Of a stretch of DNA of 64,000 nucleotides, positions 1 to 10,964 are shown piece by piece (within the stretch, counting starts at the first letter, position 1; the number at the start of each line of letters is the position of its first letter). The position numbers were made by a program, and so were the translations under genes. Origin of the DNA: Ophiosphaerella korrae (lineage: Eukaryota; Ascomycota; Dothideomycetes; Pleosporales; Phaeosphaeriaceae); contig JALNQF010000039.1 of the NCBI GenBank assembly GCA_028456385.1, positions 62,001 through 126,000 of the forward strand, in the 5' to 3' direction. The notes under the pieces are model-generated. The model was not told the DNA's origin. It ran no database searches and saw only the letters and a list, made by a program, of their open reading frames with translations.

Positions 1-175
1 TTGTGGATGGGTGGTTTAGAAGCCGGTAGTGTAGTTCAGTACTTTTCCATCGGGCTCCCCTGTCGTGTCATTCGGAATTACTATGATCGCATGCCAAAGC
101 AAGATGCGCAACAGCTGCTTGCCGCGGTACTATTCGCGATCAGATGCCATTGCGGTTGGTGCTCATTACATCCCC

Positions 176-320
176 TTATCTTGCCATTTCATCAAGATCC
201 TCGGAATCTTCATAATCCGGTTCTTCATCCGTCGCTCACTCATATATCACTTCGGCGTCCTTGCAGTCCTCGGGATCTTCGTAATCTAACTCTTCATCAG
301 TCACTGACTCGTATATCACC
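176..320 (-). repeat. Tandem acidic repeat at the 3' end of the Clr5-ankyrin gene, cut by the stop codon
   Basis: Two degenerate copies of a roughly 65-bp unit encode an acidic tail with the pattern EVIYE-x-VTDEE-x-DYEDPED. The second copy carries TGA where the first has TCA (Ser), so the annotated protein ends at 236. The same frame stays open past that stop with recognisable repeat sequence (ATDEEPDYED) to a TAA at 176-178. The present stop is therefore probably a recent truncation of a longer acidic tail. Confidence 0.6.
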
Positions 321-3300
321 TCGATGTCCTCGCAATCCTCGGCGCCAAATTTTGCGGCCTTCCAATCTTGTATTGTGCGGGCTAGGGTCCTATGGCCATT
401 CTTCCATGCTCTGTAGATTGACCTTCTATAGTTCTTGTTTTCTCTACCCTGTATGTCCACGCCAGCCTCCAGGAGATATGTTACCATATCTAGCCTACCC
501 CATTCTGAAGCGCCCTCAATAGCTGAACGTCCATCGAAAGGAGCTGGCGGAGCGTTAATTTTTGCCCCAGCTTTTAGAAGCATATTGAATATTTCGAAAT
601 TGCCATTGATCGCTGCAAATTGGAGTGCTGTGGCACCCTTTCTTACATTTGGCTCTGCATTGACATTGGCGTGTCGCTGGAGCAACTTTCTCACTAGCTC
701 GGCCGAATTGTAGCTGGCTGCTGACTGCAGTGGAGTATTTACTGGTTCTTCGAACGATCCAGCAAGTTTTCTGATACTGCCTTTGGCTGGGGCATTGGGG
801 TCAGCACCGTGGTCGAGGAGGATATCTACGATTTCAGGGCTCAGAGAACGCGAAAAGATGTTTAGCATATACCACTGGATGGAAGTGTAACGGTATTTGC
901 CGCCTAGTCTCAATCCAGTAGTATCATCGATTTCTCTTACGTTCAGCCCCGCCTTGAAAAACCTGTCCAAAGCAGCCTGATTACGGTTCTCTATGGCCGT
1001 ACGATATGCTCGTAGAATTCCCCGATTTTGGGTTACTTGTTTTGTGTCGCTTAGAATACTGCCACAGGCGTCCAAGAGGACCTTAAGGACATCCAGATTC
1101 CCGAATCGAACTGCTGCATCAAGCCCCGAGGTACCTGGGTTGACTTCGCCTTTCACACGGCCGACTCCATGATCCGGCTTTCCATACAGTATTCTTTTTC
1201 GAGTGAAATCATATGGCTTTACTCCCACATCTAAGAATAACTGCAGCATGCTTACTCGCCCATGTTCCGCGGCTACTGCTAGGCCGATTGCCCCGTATCC
1301 GCACGATAACTTCCTAGGTGATGCCTTGGTATCAAATAATAGGGTCTCTATGGCCTCTTGGTTCCCTAAATAAACGCACTCGCAAAGAATCTGCTCATTG
1401 TTCAAGATATTGATCGAGTATGTCCCATCATCAATCAAGGTCTTGGCAAAGCTCCATCCAAACATTCTTACACATATCGCGAGGCAGCTCGGTGTTGCCC
1501 AATGGTTAATGTCAACTCTTTCCATGACCCAATAAACAAGGTTGAGGTTGTCTCCAAGCATTGCAGCCTGTAAGGGATTCCATTCTTCACCCACTACGGC
1601 GAGTTTTGGATCGCCGTTAGGTATAATAGCTCCACTCTCCATCAATCGGTTAACCACGCTCTGATGCCCCCTTTCCAATGCTAGATGTATAGCCGTTTTT
1701 TTTGCAATATCTTTGTAATATCGAGGATCGTCTGAGTCCTCCAACGACCGATTGACCACGGCGTTGACATCGGCGCCAGCTTCAATGAGCGTTTCGACTA
1801 GAGTATTGTTGCAGCCCATGGCAGCGATCTGGAGGGGGGAAACATGCAGAAAAACATTTGGGTTGGCGCCTTCTTTGAGAAGAAGATTTACTAGATGTTC
1901 ATCTTCTTGCTCTACGGCGATACAAAGCGCAGTTTTGCCTCTCATCATATTAAGGGTTTTGTGCTCTGAAGGAGTAGGATGCATTTCCGTATCTTCATGG
2001 AAAATCGATTTGTACCCAAGTCCAAAAGCAATGCCGTTGATACCGACGTTCGAGTCTAGGAGATGCTGTATGACTGCCATATCTGCATGCCGACAGGCGA
2101 CAGCTAGGGCACTACCATACCCTTCCTCATCCGTCGCTGTGATATTCAAACCCCAATTCTGGAGCTGCATAAGCGTAGCCACTGTCCTGTGCGTTGAAGC
2201 AGCCTCGTAGAGTAGCCAGGGCTCTGAGTTCATTTTATCCCGAAGTTCCGGATGGTGGTCCATAAGAATTTGGATAATGTCATGGTCGCCGGTAAAAATT
2301 GCTACACGGAGAGTTTCCATATCAACTTCAGGATAACAAAATATGAAGCTTGGCCTGGGTGTGAGAAGGTCTCGAACTATCCGCATATTCTTACATCCAA
2401 CCGCACAATCTAAGGGAGACTTCCACTTGCCGAATACATAATAAATAAATCCAGTAGCAATCACACCATGATCGAGCAAGTATGTAACCATGTCTTCATG
2501 ACTGTACCGAATAGCAGATTTTAGTGCGTCATTATATTCAGAGCACATTTGATTGAGTTCGGCGCCTGCCTTATTCTCGATGAGGATCCTCAACAGTGGT
2601 AGGTTCCCGGACTTTGCTGCAGCTTGAAAGAGCTTCTCAAAAAACGCTTCCACTACAAGGAGTTTCTGATCCAGTAAACTTTTAAAAAGCGAAAGATTGC
2701 GATTATCTTCAAGAAGGTTCATTATGGTCTTAACTGTCCGAGCAGTGTCTATATTATTCGAGATCAGATGTATAGCCAGTTTGATAAATTCGAGTTGTGT
2801 GCTCCTTAGAGACAAGTCCAGCATGTTATTCACGTCTATGTTTGGTTTCGTGTCGCGAGTTGGTGGTAGATATCTATCCGGATTTGTCCACACGTCGGGT
2901 ATTGAATCGTCAAATTGCAGAACGGAGGCCATTGCAATGTCATCGATCCATTTTCGTAAGCTGGATTTTTGATTCATATGTATTAATTCACCGTGTATGT
3001 TACTGGTAGATTCCGACCAATCGTAGGGTATCCGATTATCAGGAGGCTGAGGAAGAGAGACGAGCATAGACGGACCATTGATCTCTAGCATCCGTATGAA
3101 ATCCATGAATCGGTACCAAGGCGTATGACTAGCCCATTCAAGAAACACGTCCTCAGATATAGGTACTATTTCTGAATCTGAATATGGCAATGTAGGCGAA
3201 AGTGCTAGAGCCATCTCCGGTGAGCGTGGAGGAGTGTAAATGTGGATGTAAGGATGCGAACTGTTCCTGTCTAGACATCTAGTTAATTATCTCTGTACTA

Positions 3301-3736
3301 GTATTGTGTCGGACATGCCTACCTGAAATGGGACGCCGAAAGGACGTAAAATTGTATTCGTACCTCGACATCTCCTTCTTTAACCTCTTGACTGGAATCG
3401 TAGCCCCTCGGATATCGACCTGGGATTCGCGGCCTTCGGCCTTCCTCTTCTTGACGTGCTCGGATACATAGAGCCAATCCTCTTTTGCTATATTTTTATT
3501 AAAATCCCATCTCTTTAAAGCGGTTTGGTACTGAGCTCTCCTGCGTAGATATCAGCTATAGTTGTATCAATTGCTTGGGGGTGAGGTTCTTCTTCGACAT
3601 ACGTGCGTGTGAAACCGTGGCGTTGCGTCATCAACTCTACCACCTCGGATATTTTGTGGCCTTCTGTGATGAATAATTTGTGTATTTCATCCTTGTGAAG
3701 CTCCCACTCATCCTTTTCGGCACGTCCTCCAGCCAT
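236..3736 (-). CDS. Clr5-domain ankyrin-repeat protein, three exons
   Basis: My model is complement(join(236..3270,3323..3540,3603..3736)), 1128 residues, in frame throughout. Exon 1 holds the first half of a Clr5 domain (W-x-x-HKDEI, then HGF near residue 40). A 62-bp intron (GTATGT to ACGCAG) splits the domain, and exon 2 continues it with a QY-x-x-x-LKRWDFNKN motif. A 52-bp intron (GTAGGC to TCTAG) joins to exon 3, which gives about 14 ankyrin repeats from residue 330 or so to near the end, then an acidic tail. Clr5 is a fungal domain of about 55 residues found at the N-terminus of many ankyrin and TPR proteins; ankyrin repeats bind other proteins. The start at 3736 (AACATGG context) is the first ATG before the Clr5 motif. 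No transmembrane segment is evident. Role unknown; the family is widely expanded in Pezizomycotina. The second intron's TAG acceptor was chosen because it keeps the frame. Confidence 0.87.
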
Positions 3737-4034
3737 GTTTTACTACAAAGGTCTGCTTTGCAGAGTGCGGATGAAGAGACTAATTCTGAAGCATAACGGA
3801 GGGAATTGAAAATCAGTCCAAAGGGTCTTGGTATTGGAAAAGAGGGATGGTTTGACTGCATAGCATCGCTTGCGAAGGAGCACGATAGTATATGCTCTTG
3901 CCGGGCCGACCGGTGAGCTGGTGTGGTTGCAGCTAGCCGCGTTCCTACTGCAAGATAATTGGTAGATGCCAGAAAATTTTGACAGGGGGGTTCTTTCCCT
4001 TATTGGCTGATCCCAAAAGCTGCGACACCACGGT
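3737..4034. other. Promoter-side spacer
   Basis: Upstream of the Clr5-ankyrin gene. Frames here are only weakly open and none resembles a known protein. It ends at the left inverted repeat of the transposon relic, so the gene's upstream region is a few hundred bases at most before mobile DNA starts. Confidence 0.5.
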
Positions 4035-4168
4035 CCAGCCGAGCCACAAGTGGGGCCAGGTAAGCTCATGCACCTTCTTTTCGGCCGACTAGGTTTTCGG
4101 CCTCTCACCAAAAAAAGAGCTCCCAACTTTGGAGTAATATAACTCAACAACAACAATTATATTTGCCA

Positions 4169-4291
4169 CTAGCTACACATAGAATCGAATTTTGGAGCAG
4201 CTGAAGTAGCTGCTTTGCTTTTAGCAGCCTTTGTACGAGTTTTACGTGCTAGTTTTGCGGCTTGAGCGGCAGCAGCTTCTACTGTTGTTAC
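4169..4291 (-). pseudogene. Transposase C-terminal tail relic (pogo/Fot-like, tentative)
   Basis: Forty open codons end at a TAG (4169-4171) just inside the left inverted repeat. The peptide is rich in Ala, Lys and Arg with pattern AAKLARKTRTKAAKSKAA. Basic, Ala/Lys-rich tails of this sort close many fungal pogo/Fot-family transposases. Upstream the frame breaks and no DDE core is present. The family assignment rests on composition and position only. Confidence 0.4.
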
Positions 4292-4548
4292 TGGGCTCCA
4301 AGTCGTCGACTACCTGAAGCCTCAAGGGGGGGGTTTGGTGGATTGAAAGTTGATGACTAAGGGACGTGTGGTGATCGTGCAATGGGCTGTGAACAATAAA
4401 TGATTCCCAACAGGCGATGTCAAAGTATTGTCGCTCTTGGTCAGAGATTGGATTGCCGATGCCATCCTAATGATGCGCATTGCTACTGACTATATACCTG
4501 GTGCCTATCTCGTACTTCGTTGCTTCGTTGTTTTGGTTTTCGCGAAGT

Positions 4549-4800
4549 CACGAAGCCGGCTTCGCGGCTTCGTGTTTGCCAAGATCGCGAAGTCGCGAAG
4601 TCATCACGTGTCTCTATTGTGATTGACTTCCCAATCGAGCTCGTTATCCCAAGGGTCGTATGCATTGTCATCTTCCATCATGGGGCTGATTGGTTCCATC
4701 TGGTTTTCTTCTGTTACTGCCGTAACAACTGTAGTAGTGATTGCTTCAACATTCAGAAATCGCCTATTTAGATAAGGCTTAATATAGTTCCTCTTAGATA
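4549..4800 (-). mobile_element. Copy 1 of a second transposon family: transposase tail plus hairpin
   Basis: On the minus strand an open stretch from about 4800 down to TGA at 4604-4606 encodes a tail with motif NRRFLN, then MEPISP, then acidic and Trp residues (LDWE), ending HN-x-x-T-stop. Right after the stop is a 9-bp perfect stem (4549-4557 with 4566-4574) of the CGAAG type. Two other places (40.7 kb, 60.5 kb) show the same layout. It lies inside the inverted-repeat element, which suggests nesting. Confidence 0.6.
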
Positions 4801-5689
4801 GCTTTACAGGCTTATTGAGTTACTGCTGTAGTTGTTTATTACTAGCTAGTAGCTTAGCTACTGCAATCAACTTACTTTGCTAAGCACAAGGCGAGTACTA
4901 CGCGACAACTTTTCAGAGCGCTTAAGTAGTTTCTAAGCTTTATATACGTTGTAAGGCTTTTAAAGTATTATAAAGACTGCTCTATCTATATATACCAGCT
5001 ATAGCGGCGGTAGTAGCGTTACTAGCTAGCCTTAGACTTGTAACGACAAGAGTATACGCTCTAGATTGTATAGTCTCTAGCTTTGACACCTTAGCTTGTA
5101 CAGCTTTAATTAACCTACCTATAACAGAGTTTATACGTAGGTTGCGGCGTATTAAGGTAAGAGATCTAATACTTGCTAAGCAGCGCGTTGTTACCGCCTA
5201 TCTATAATATCAAAGAGGCTATCTCTTGTGCGCGCGAGTGGCTAGGTAGCTGAGCACGAGTATCTAAAATCTAAAATCTAATGAGTAAGAAAACTCTCTT
5301 GCTCTGGTGTTAGTCGCTACTGGTACTGATGAGCAATCGCGTGAGGCGCGCAGCTAGCGAGACGGCTCTGTAGCGTTGTCCTTGGGACACCCTATACCTT
5401 AGCTGCTTTGCGCTGGCTTGTATAAACACCAGATTTGAGGTGGCAGATAGAAGGTTGTATTGTAACTTTATAGGGATCTATATTTGTATAAGCGTTGTGG
5501 AGAAATTGAGCTTTAAAGGTTGGGTGGGTTGAGTGGTTGGGGTGGACGAAAACCCAGTCAGCTGAAAAGTAGGTGCCCGAGCTTAAGCGTAGAGAGAACG
5601 AGGGCCGCCGAGAATTCAACCCGATGCATATTCTATTCTCTTAGTTGCACGTATATACAGACGCACTGCCTCTCTGTGAATGCTGCATC

Positions 5690-7060
5690 ATGCGCCTCTA
5701 TCTCCTCGTCCCACCAACCTCTTCTGTGTCGCGCGCCATTGAAATTAATGGACGCCTCTGGTCACTAGAACCCTTTGACCTCGATGGTTCCACTAGTGAT
5801 GAAATTGACCTCACGTATTCTTGCATCTCATACACATGGGGCTCTGGCCGCGGGCATAACCCCTTCGATCCATCACTTCTCATTTCGGACCGCACGATCC
5901 CTGCCTTACAAACCTTCACCCAGCATCGGCCCTCCTGCTTGAAGATTTGGATTGACGCACTCTGCGTCCCATCGATGGAGCCTGAACGCACGCAGACACT
6001 TGAGAGCATGGGCTATATCTACGCGCGAGCAAATGAAGTCCTAGTCGTTCTCTCATCAGCCGCGCAGCCGGCACTTACTCGCATGCTCGACTCCAATCGC
6101 GTAGACGTCACCGACCTAGCAGTTCTAGAGCGTGAGGGGTGGGTGGAGCGTGCGTGGACATATCAAGAGGCTGTGAATAGCAAAGCGCTTTTACTTTCCT
6201 GCGAAGGGGAGGCGAGTGCACTTATCCCGGTGACGCAATTCTTCAACTGCTTAGGTTACGCATTGGCTCATTGCTCAAGCTCAATACCGGACATACGTCG
6301 TGTCTATCCCCGACTGAACGCTTTCGAGGACATCATGGCCGATTTCTATACCGCGTCTTACGCAGATCGAGCCGCGTTAAATATCATGTCGAATATGGAT
6401 CGGCGGGTCCAAGAACGTAAGGAGGATCATTTCTATGCGATGATTGGAGCGGTCAGTGCAGAGAAGTCAACTACAGTTGAAAAGCTACAGCCTTGCGAAG
6501 CGTTCATGAGAGTTTGCGAAACGAAGGGCGATTTCTCTTTCATCTATTCTGCATCGAAGCGGGAGGAAATACCTTTGAAAAGGTGGCGGCCCATTCATGG
6601 TGACTTGCCGTCTATACTTCCATGGCATTCTGTTGGTAGTCGACAGCCTGGAAGGCTATGTCATGATGGACTATGGCTTGAAGGCATGCTTGTAGTTCAC
6701 CCAGCACAGCCGTCAGAAGAAGCGAGATCGTTTGTCCAGCGGTGGCTGATTGCTTTCCGGCAAGACCATATGAATCCACAGGGGAACCTCGAAGAGGCTG
6801 CGTATGCGATGCTTCAAGTTATGGGCTTCACCGGAAGCCCGCGATGTGTGACTACCGCCATAGGATTTTTCTATTTATTTGAGCCGATCACGAGTGAGCA
6901 AGTGATTAAGATCATAGTAAGCACAACAATTAAATGGAGAATGGGAGCCCCTGGCTTAGCCTTATATGAAGAGGGAGATCAGCAGAGAATTTCGTATGTT
7001 CCTGGTGTCTATATTGGAGTTATTAAAGAGCAGTATGCTACGTCCGTCCGAGTAAGCTAA
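5690..7060 (+). CDS. HET-domain protein (heterokaryon incompatibility-like)
   Basis: An intronless frame of 456 residues. The three HET-domain blocks are present: YSCISYTWG at residues 43-51, IWIDALCV at 86-93, and RAWTYQE at 154-160. The rest, about 290 residues, has no recognisable domain. HET domains (PF06985) trigger programmed death of fused cells when non-self is sensed, usually with a partner that varies between strains; many genomes hold dozens whose partners are unknown. I start at the ATG at 5690, which puts the first HET block at the usual distance from the N-terminus; a TTG-initiated extension to 5645 has no support. The end of a transposon relic lies about 100 bp upstream, so regulation may have been altered. 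Confidence 0.85.
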   Translation: MRLYLLVPPTSSVSRAIEINGRLWSLEPFDLDGSTSDEIDLTYSCISYTWGSGRGHNPFDPSLLISDRTIPALQTFTQHRPSCLKIWIDALCVPSMEPERTQTLESMGYIYARANEVLVVLSSAAQPALTRMLDSNRVDVTDLAVLEREGWVERAWTYQEAVNSKALLLSCEGEASALIPVTQFFNCLGYALAHCSSSIPDIRRVYPRLNAFEDIMADFYTASYADRAALNIMSNMDRRVQERKEDHFYAMIGAVSAEKSTTVEKLQPCEAFMRVCETKGDFSFIYSASKREEIPLKRWRPIHGDLPSILPWHSVGSRQPGRLCHDGLWLEGMLVVHPAQPSEEARSFVQRWLIAFRQDHMNPQGNLEEAAYAMLQVMGFTGSPRCVTTAIGFFYLFEPITSEQVIKIIVSTTIKWRMGAPGLALYEEGDQQRISYVPGVYIGVIKEQYATSVRVS

Positions 7061-7799
7061 TAAGGCTAGTGTTAACACGGGTGAGCTTTCATTATCATAG
7101 TTCTGTTCTCTATGAGAATTACATTTCTTTTACGTCAAGCTTGCCTAGATAGAGGCCATTGGTTTACGCAGTTGCCTTACGGCGACAAGCGACGAGCAAA
7201 AACGTAGGTTTGCATGCGTAGGCTATGGTGCCTGTGGCAATTGCGGTGATGCACCTCGATAGCATATAACAACGATGATCTCAGGGTGGCTTGCGGGAGG
7301 CAATCACCAAGTGCGATTAGCAGTTTCTAGGCGATGAATCCTAAGCATCGTCCGCAGTCGCTGGTGTAGTTAGCTCTTCTAAACGTCCGTCCCTACGCGC
7401 CGGCACGCTCGGTGTAACTGGACGGGTTCGTACTTTAGACACCCACCAGCGCTTCTACACAAAGTTAACTTTGATATATGTCCCTCAAGTGGCTGGCCCG
7501 TTTGTCGAGAAGCAGCATCACCTAATTTCCGCACCCAAATCTTGCTGCTGCGGCTTTGACCCATCTCTTCAGTGACCTTCGTTACATCTCCTTGCATCCT
7601 CAGAACGCTGCTGAAGCGAATTAGAACGAAGTAGCATCTCTGACGACTTGCTGACTCCTTGGTATAGTCTACAGGTATGAACTCGGGGACTCGGTCATCC
7701 GCATATGCCAAGTGAGGCATAGGTCATGTCTCGCGGATCGCTTTCTTTGCGTCCGATGAACTTTGAGAACAGAGTGTTGAGATTTTTCTTATTTTACCG
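7061..7799. other. Spacer between HET gene and FunK1 pseudogene
   Basis: The first 300 bases show nothing coding. From about 7380 to 7720 a minus-strand frame of 113 codons is open but unlike anything I know; it may be the decayed C-terminal part of the kinase pseudogene next to it. Confidence 0.4.
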
Positions 7800-9400
7800 A
7801 GATTCCTTTCTTGATAAGCTAGGCATTTATGTCGAGAACAGCTTTGGTGCCGGTCCTGCTTGATATTCCAGAAGCACTCTTGCGACCAATCTTGACAGCC
7901 AGGTCGAGGTCGATCAAGAAACCGTCATCCTCTATCACGGCCAACATAACGTTACCCGTGGATACGTCTCGATAGAGGATCTTTGCACCGAGGAGCGACT
8001 CACATCCTACTAAATCAGCCATGGTTCCAAATACCTTGTTTGGAACTACCTTTAACACCCGCTAGCAATCCGGTCAATATGCCGCGTAGGGAGCCCGTCT
8101 CATAAAGAGACCTTTTAATATCCTGCATAACTAGTCTTTGGTAAATTAGATTCCCTCGTTATTGTAAGTCTTGCTTGATCGGGAGTCTAAGAACGACCAT
8201 TTGGGAGGCGGCGTCAATGCGTAGATACTGCTTGACGATCTCTTTCGCCCCATGGCTCGACTTCTGCTCCTGCCCCTCCCAGTACCCGGAGCACTTGAAG
8301 TCGTTTAGGTTGTGGTAGAATTGAAAGGCGCCGCTCGCTGTTGCAATGAATTTCGGCCAACAGCGTCGCTCAGTCCCTTTCGCATGTGGAGTAAGACATC
8401 GTTCATGGTCGCCACTAACGCGTATTCTCGTAGTGGCGATACTGCGCCACATTTTGTACACCAGCTTCTATCGCCTCTTTGAGTAAGAGGCCTTCTCCAA
8501 GTCGTTCTTCATACTCCCATGAGTCTTTGATCACAACCGCTTCGTCAGGCGCATCTGCAACAGATCCCTTCTAGCAGATGGTGGCTCTGCCAACGACCGA
8601 ACTTTATCGCTTGATGAGATCTTCTAGACACACTCGCTGCACCCGGCCACCCCGCTAGATGCTTCTGTATCGTCTGCCATCCTCTGCTACAGTGGGATCG
8701 ATTGAACCCTAGCTCGTCTTTCGACACCCACAAATAACAAATACCCCACAATTACTGACACAAAACACGCGCATCCTTGTTGATGTCGAACGGCGTTGAT
8801 CCAGTCAAACTCCCATATCTCCGCATGATCGATCCATATAGAGTAAAGCCCAGGGCGAATCATCGGGTGTCTTGCGCGTTAAGTATGTCTCGGACATATC
8901 TGACGAGGTCGAGCCAAGCATTACGGTGGTTGCCCTCTCACGTGCTGTCCTTCAGCTCGACGAGACCAAGAATGTGTAATCAGCCGTAACTTTGTTCTTC
9001 CCTTTTTTTTTCAGTCCGGTACTTAAGCTGTACTAGGCAAACGTCCAGCTTTCTCCTACTGACCGATCCAGATATAGGTTTGTTCGGGGGGGGGGGGGGG
9101 GTGGGGGGGTGATGATGCTGCGACGACGTTTCGACGAGTGGAATCCTCCTTCGTCTGCGAATAGCAAAAATCGATCGACGTGGCGTCGAAGAAATAGCGG
9201 GACCGATGTCTTTTCACAACCTGCTGCCCACTCTACTCAGCATACGTCGTCTTGAAGCAATGGTGGTTCCGCCTCCGTGCAACTTTCCAATGCCGTTGCT
9301 ATAATTTCCGTAAGCTTCGGTATCCTCTGAAAGAACGTCCTCCAGACTGAGATTTAGAATATGTCGGATTATGCAAGGCTTTGTGGGAGTAAGACGCAGA
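7800..9400 (-). pseudogene. FunK1-type fungal protein kinase pseudogene
   Basis: Pieces of a FunK1 protein (PF17667) appear in the right order on the minus strand but in different frames. Near 9050 is NKPISGSVSRRKLD, an N-terminal motif of the family. Near 8975-8800 are VELKDST, then WLDLVRYVRD, then LNAQDTR followed by an in-frame TGA, then GFTLYGS and PFDINKD. Between 8000 and 7819 is the catalytic part, ILYRDVSTGN (HRD/N equivalent) and FLIDLDLA (DFG equivalent) followed by SRTGT. Stops and frameshifts separate these blocks, so no kinase can be made. A run of 16 G, then T, then 7 G at 9086-9109 lies inside the N-terminal part. FunK1 kinases form large families in fungi; their roles are mostly unknown. 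Confidence 0.8.
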
Positions 9401-9573
9401 GCACTCTTTCAACTAGACAATTCACCGCATTACTACGGCCGTAACAAGAGTCTATAATATCTATGAAGACAAAGATTAATTGCCGTAAACATATACACAG
9501 CTTTCCTGTGAGCAACCTCGCTCCTTGCCGTGGCATGTATCCCGTCGTACGTCAAGGAATAAAGACATTAAAT

Positions 9574-10964
9574 TCAAACTACGAAGCTTTTCGTTTGCTG
9601 GGCCTTTCCCACTGATGGAGGGGCCTCTTCTTCCAGAGAGATAGCACAGGCATCACGTTCTGAGGTCCCATCGTGGCGAAGCGATTCCTTGCTAGCTTGT
9701 TTCGAGAAACGTCGTGACACATGACTGGTGAGTGTCGGCTTTGGGCCCGTTTGCAATTCGTAACTACGACTATGGCCCTGACCGGACATGGACTCCATGA
9801 GCTTTGGGAATAGTTTGGCCATTAAAGGTCGTAATGTCGGAGCGCATGCGCAGATGATTCCACAAGCGAGCTCCGTAACAGACCAAGAGGCCGTGGAAGC
9901 GTTATCGTACGTGGGGTCGGTGCTTGCAGCGGTCCTTTTCAAGGTTGAAATGCGGATAATGGAGATGGCGCAGGTACTGGAAATTGGTCAGCGGGAATTC
10001 ATTCGCTATATCACCCACCTTGTGGACACGAAGTTTGCATATTATACGAAGCACTATTGGCGGGGACTTACAAGAAACCGAGGCTAAAAACTCCGATCAG
10101 CACATATTTCTGGACACGTCCTATATGCAACGCATACAGTGAAGGCAAAGGTAGTGCAAAGATAGCAATGTCGGAAAGAATGTTGAAAATAGCATTGCTG
10201 TACCAGAACGGGAGTTTGGGCTGGCACTTGGCCTTGATAGTGACGTCCCAGAAGCCATGTATCGGACTGCAGAAGAAGACGGTCATCAAGATCTGGAAGA
10301 GGCCCCAGACCGTGACGATAACCAATCCAATATTGCACAGCAATGACATGGGTGGCCTCGTGAAGACCCGACGGTATTGCACAAGGAAACTAACCTTCAC
10401 GAACGTCAGGGCTACGTTGTAGAGTATGATCAAGGCAAACAAGAACTATATCAACGTGTTAGCAAACCAATGTATAAAATGACAGTTCTGTTTCGTTGTT
10501 TGCTTGCCTCTAGGTACCTAACCAGAGCCTCTATACTTAATGTTGAGGTATGGGATCCCAATCCGTGTCTGGTTGCTAAGTTTGATGATTACTATGAAAT
10601 TGCAAGTCCCCTGCGTTGGAAGTGCTACGTACAAACTACTACCTCAATTCCGACCGCGCAACTGAGTATCTGCATTTGCCTTGGTTTTAGCTTTTCCTCT
10701 TCGTATCTTTTTTTTTTTTTTTTTTTTTTTTTCGAACTTCAATATCCTTTGCGGCAGGGACATGTGAAATAAAAGAGGGAGACATACCCAAGCGACAAGA
10801 ATGGTCCAGTCATCGGTACCGACTTGTTTGATGATGCGAAATCGAGTGTACAGCCGAGCGACCACGAACAGCAGGGCCATGCTAAGTGTACCCACTGAAA
10901 CGGCGATTGGCGTGATGGTATTGCTATTGGAAGCTGTAGGCGCATCTGTCGGTGGGCTTGTCAT
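9574..10964 (-). CDS. SAT4/PTH11-like integral membrane protein, possibly disrupted
   Basis: Exons I can place on the minus strand are about 10785-10964, 10508-10575, 10072-10445 and 9574-9976. The product has the seven-helix layout of the fungal rhodopsin-like SAT4 family (PF20684): first helix near residues 15-40 followed by RLYTRFRI and DDW; then a GLG-x-H motif; LYNVALTFVKVSFLVQY; C-SP-x-x-GFW; helices; and a variable C-terminal tail. Intron 9977-10071 is a normal GTAAGT to CAG. Intron 10446-10507 appears to start with GC (GAG|GCAAGC) and has a textbook TGCTAAC branch. The first intron contains a 25-T tract (10708-10732 on the plus strand); the best exon ends on either side do not keep frame, and about ten expected residues are missing. 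The gene may thus be damaged there, or a small exon was missed. Confidence 0.65.

Larger units (their letters stand above)
4035..5600. mobile_element. DNA-transposon relic bounded by imperfect inverted repeats
   Basis: A segment near 4075-4115, read on the minus strand, and a segment near 5543-5583, read on the plus strand, share a run with pattern CGAAAACC-x-AGTC then GAAAAG-x-AGGTGC then GAGCTTA, about 31 of 38 bases alike. They lie in inverted orientation about 1.45 kb apart, as terminal inverted repeats would. Inside the left end is a transposase-like C-terminal tail (4169-4291, minus). Between about 4780 and 5390 the sequence is TpA-rich and full of stops, as expected after RIP. The target-site duplication was not identified, so exact ends are open. 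The right end sits about 100 bp upstream of the HET gene start. Confidence 0.6.

Noticed and set aside
1..522. Open plus-strand frame at the window start
   Set aside because: Lies antisense to the C-terminal repeat of the ankyrin gene; an open-frame shadow of coding sequence.
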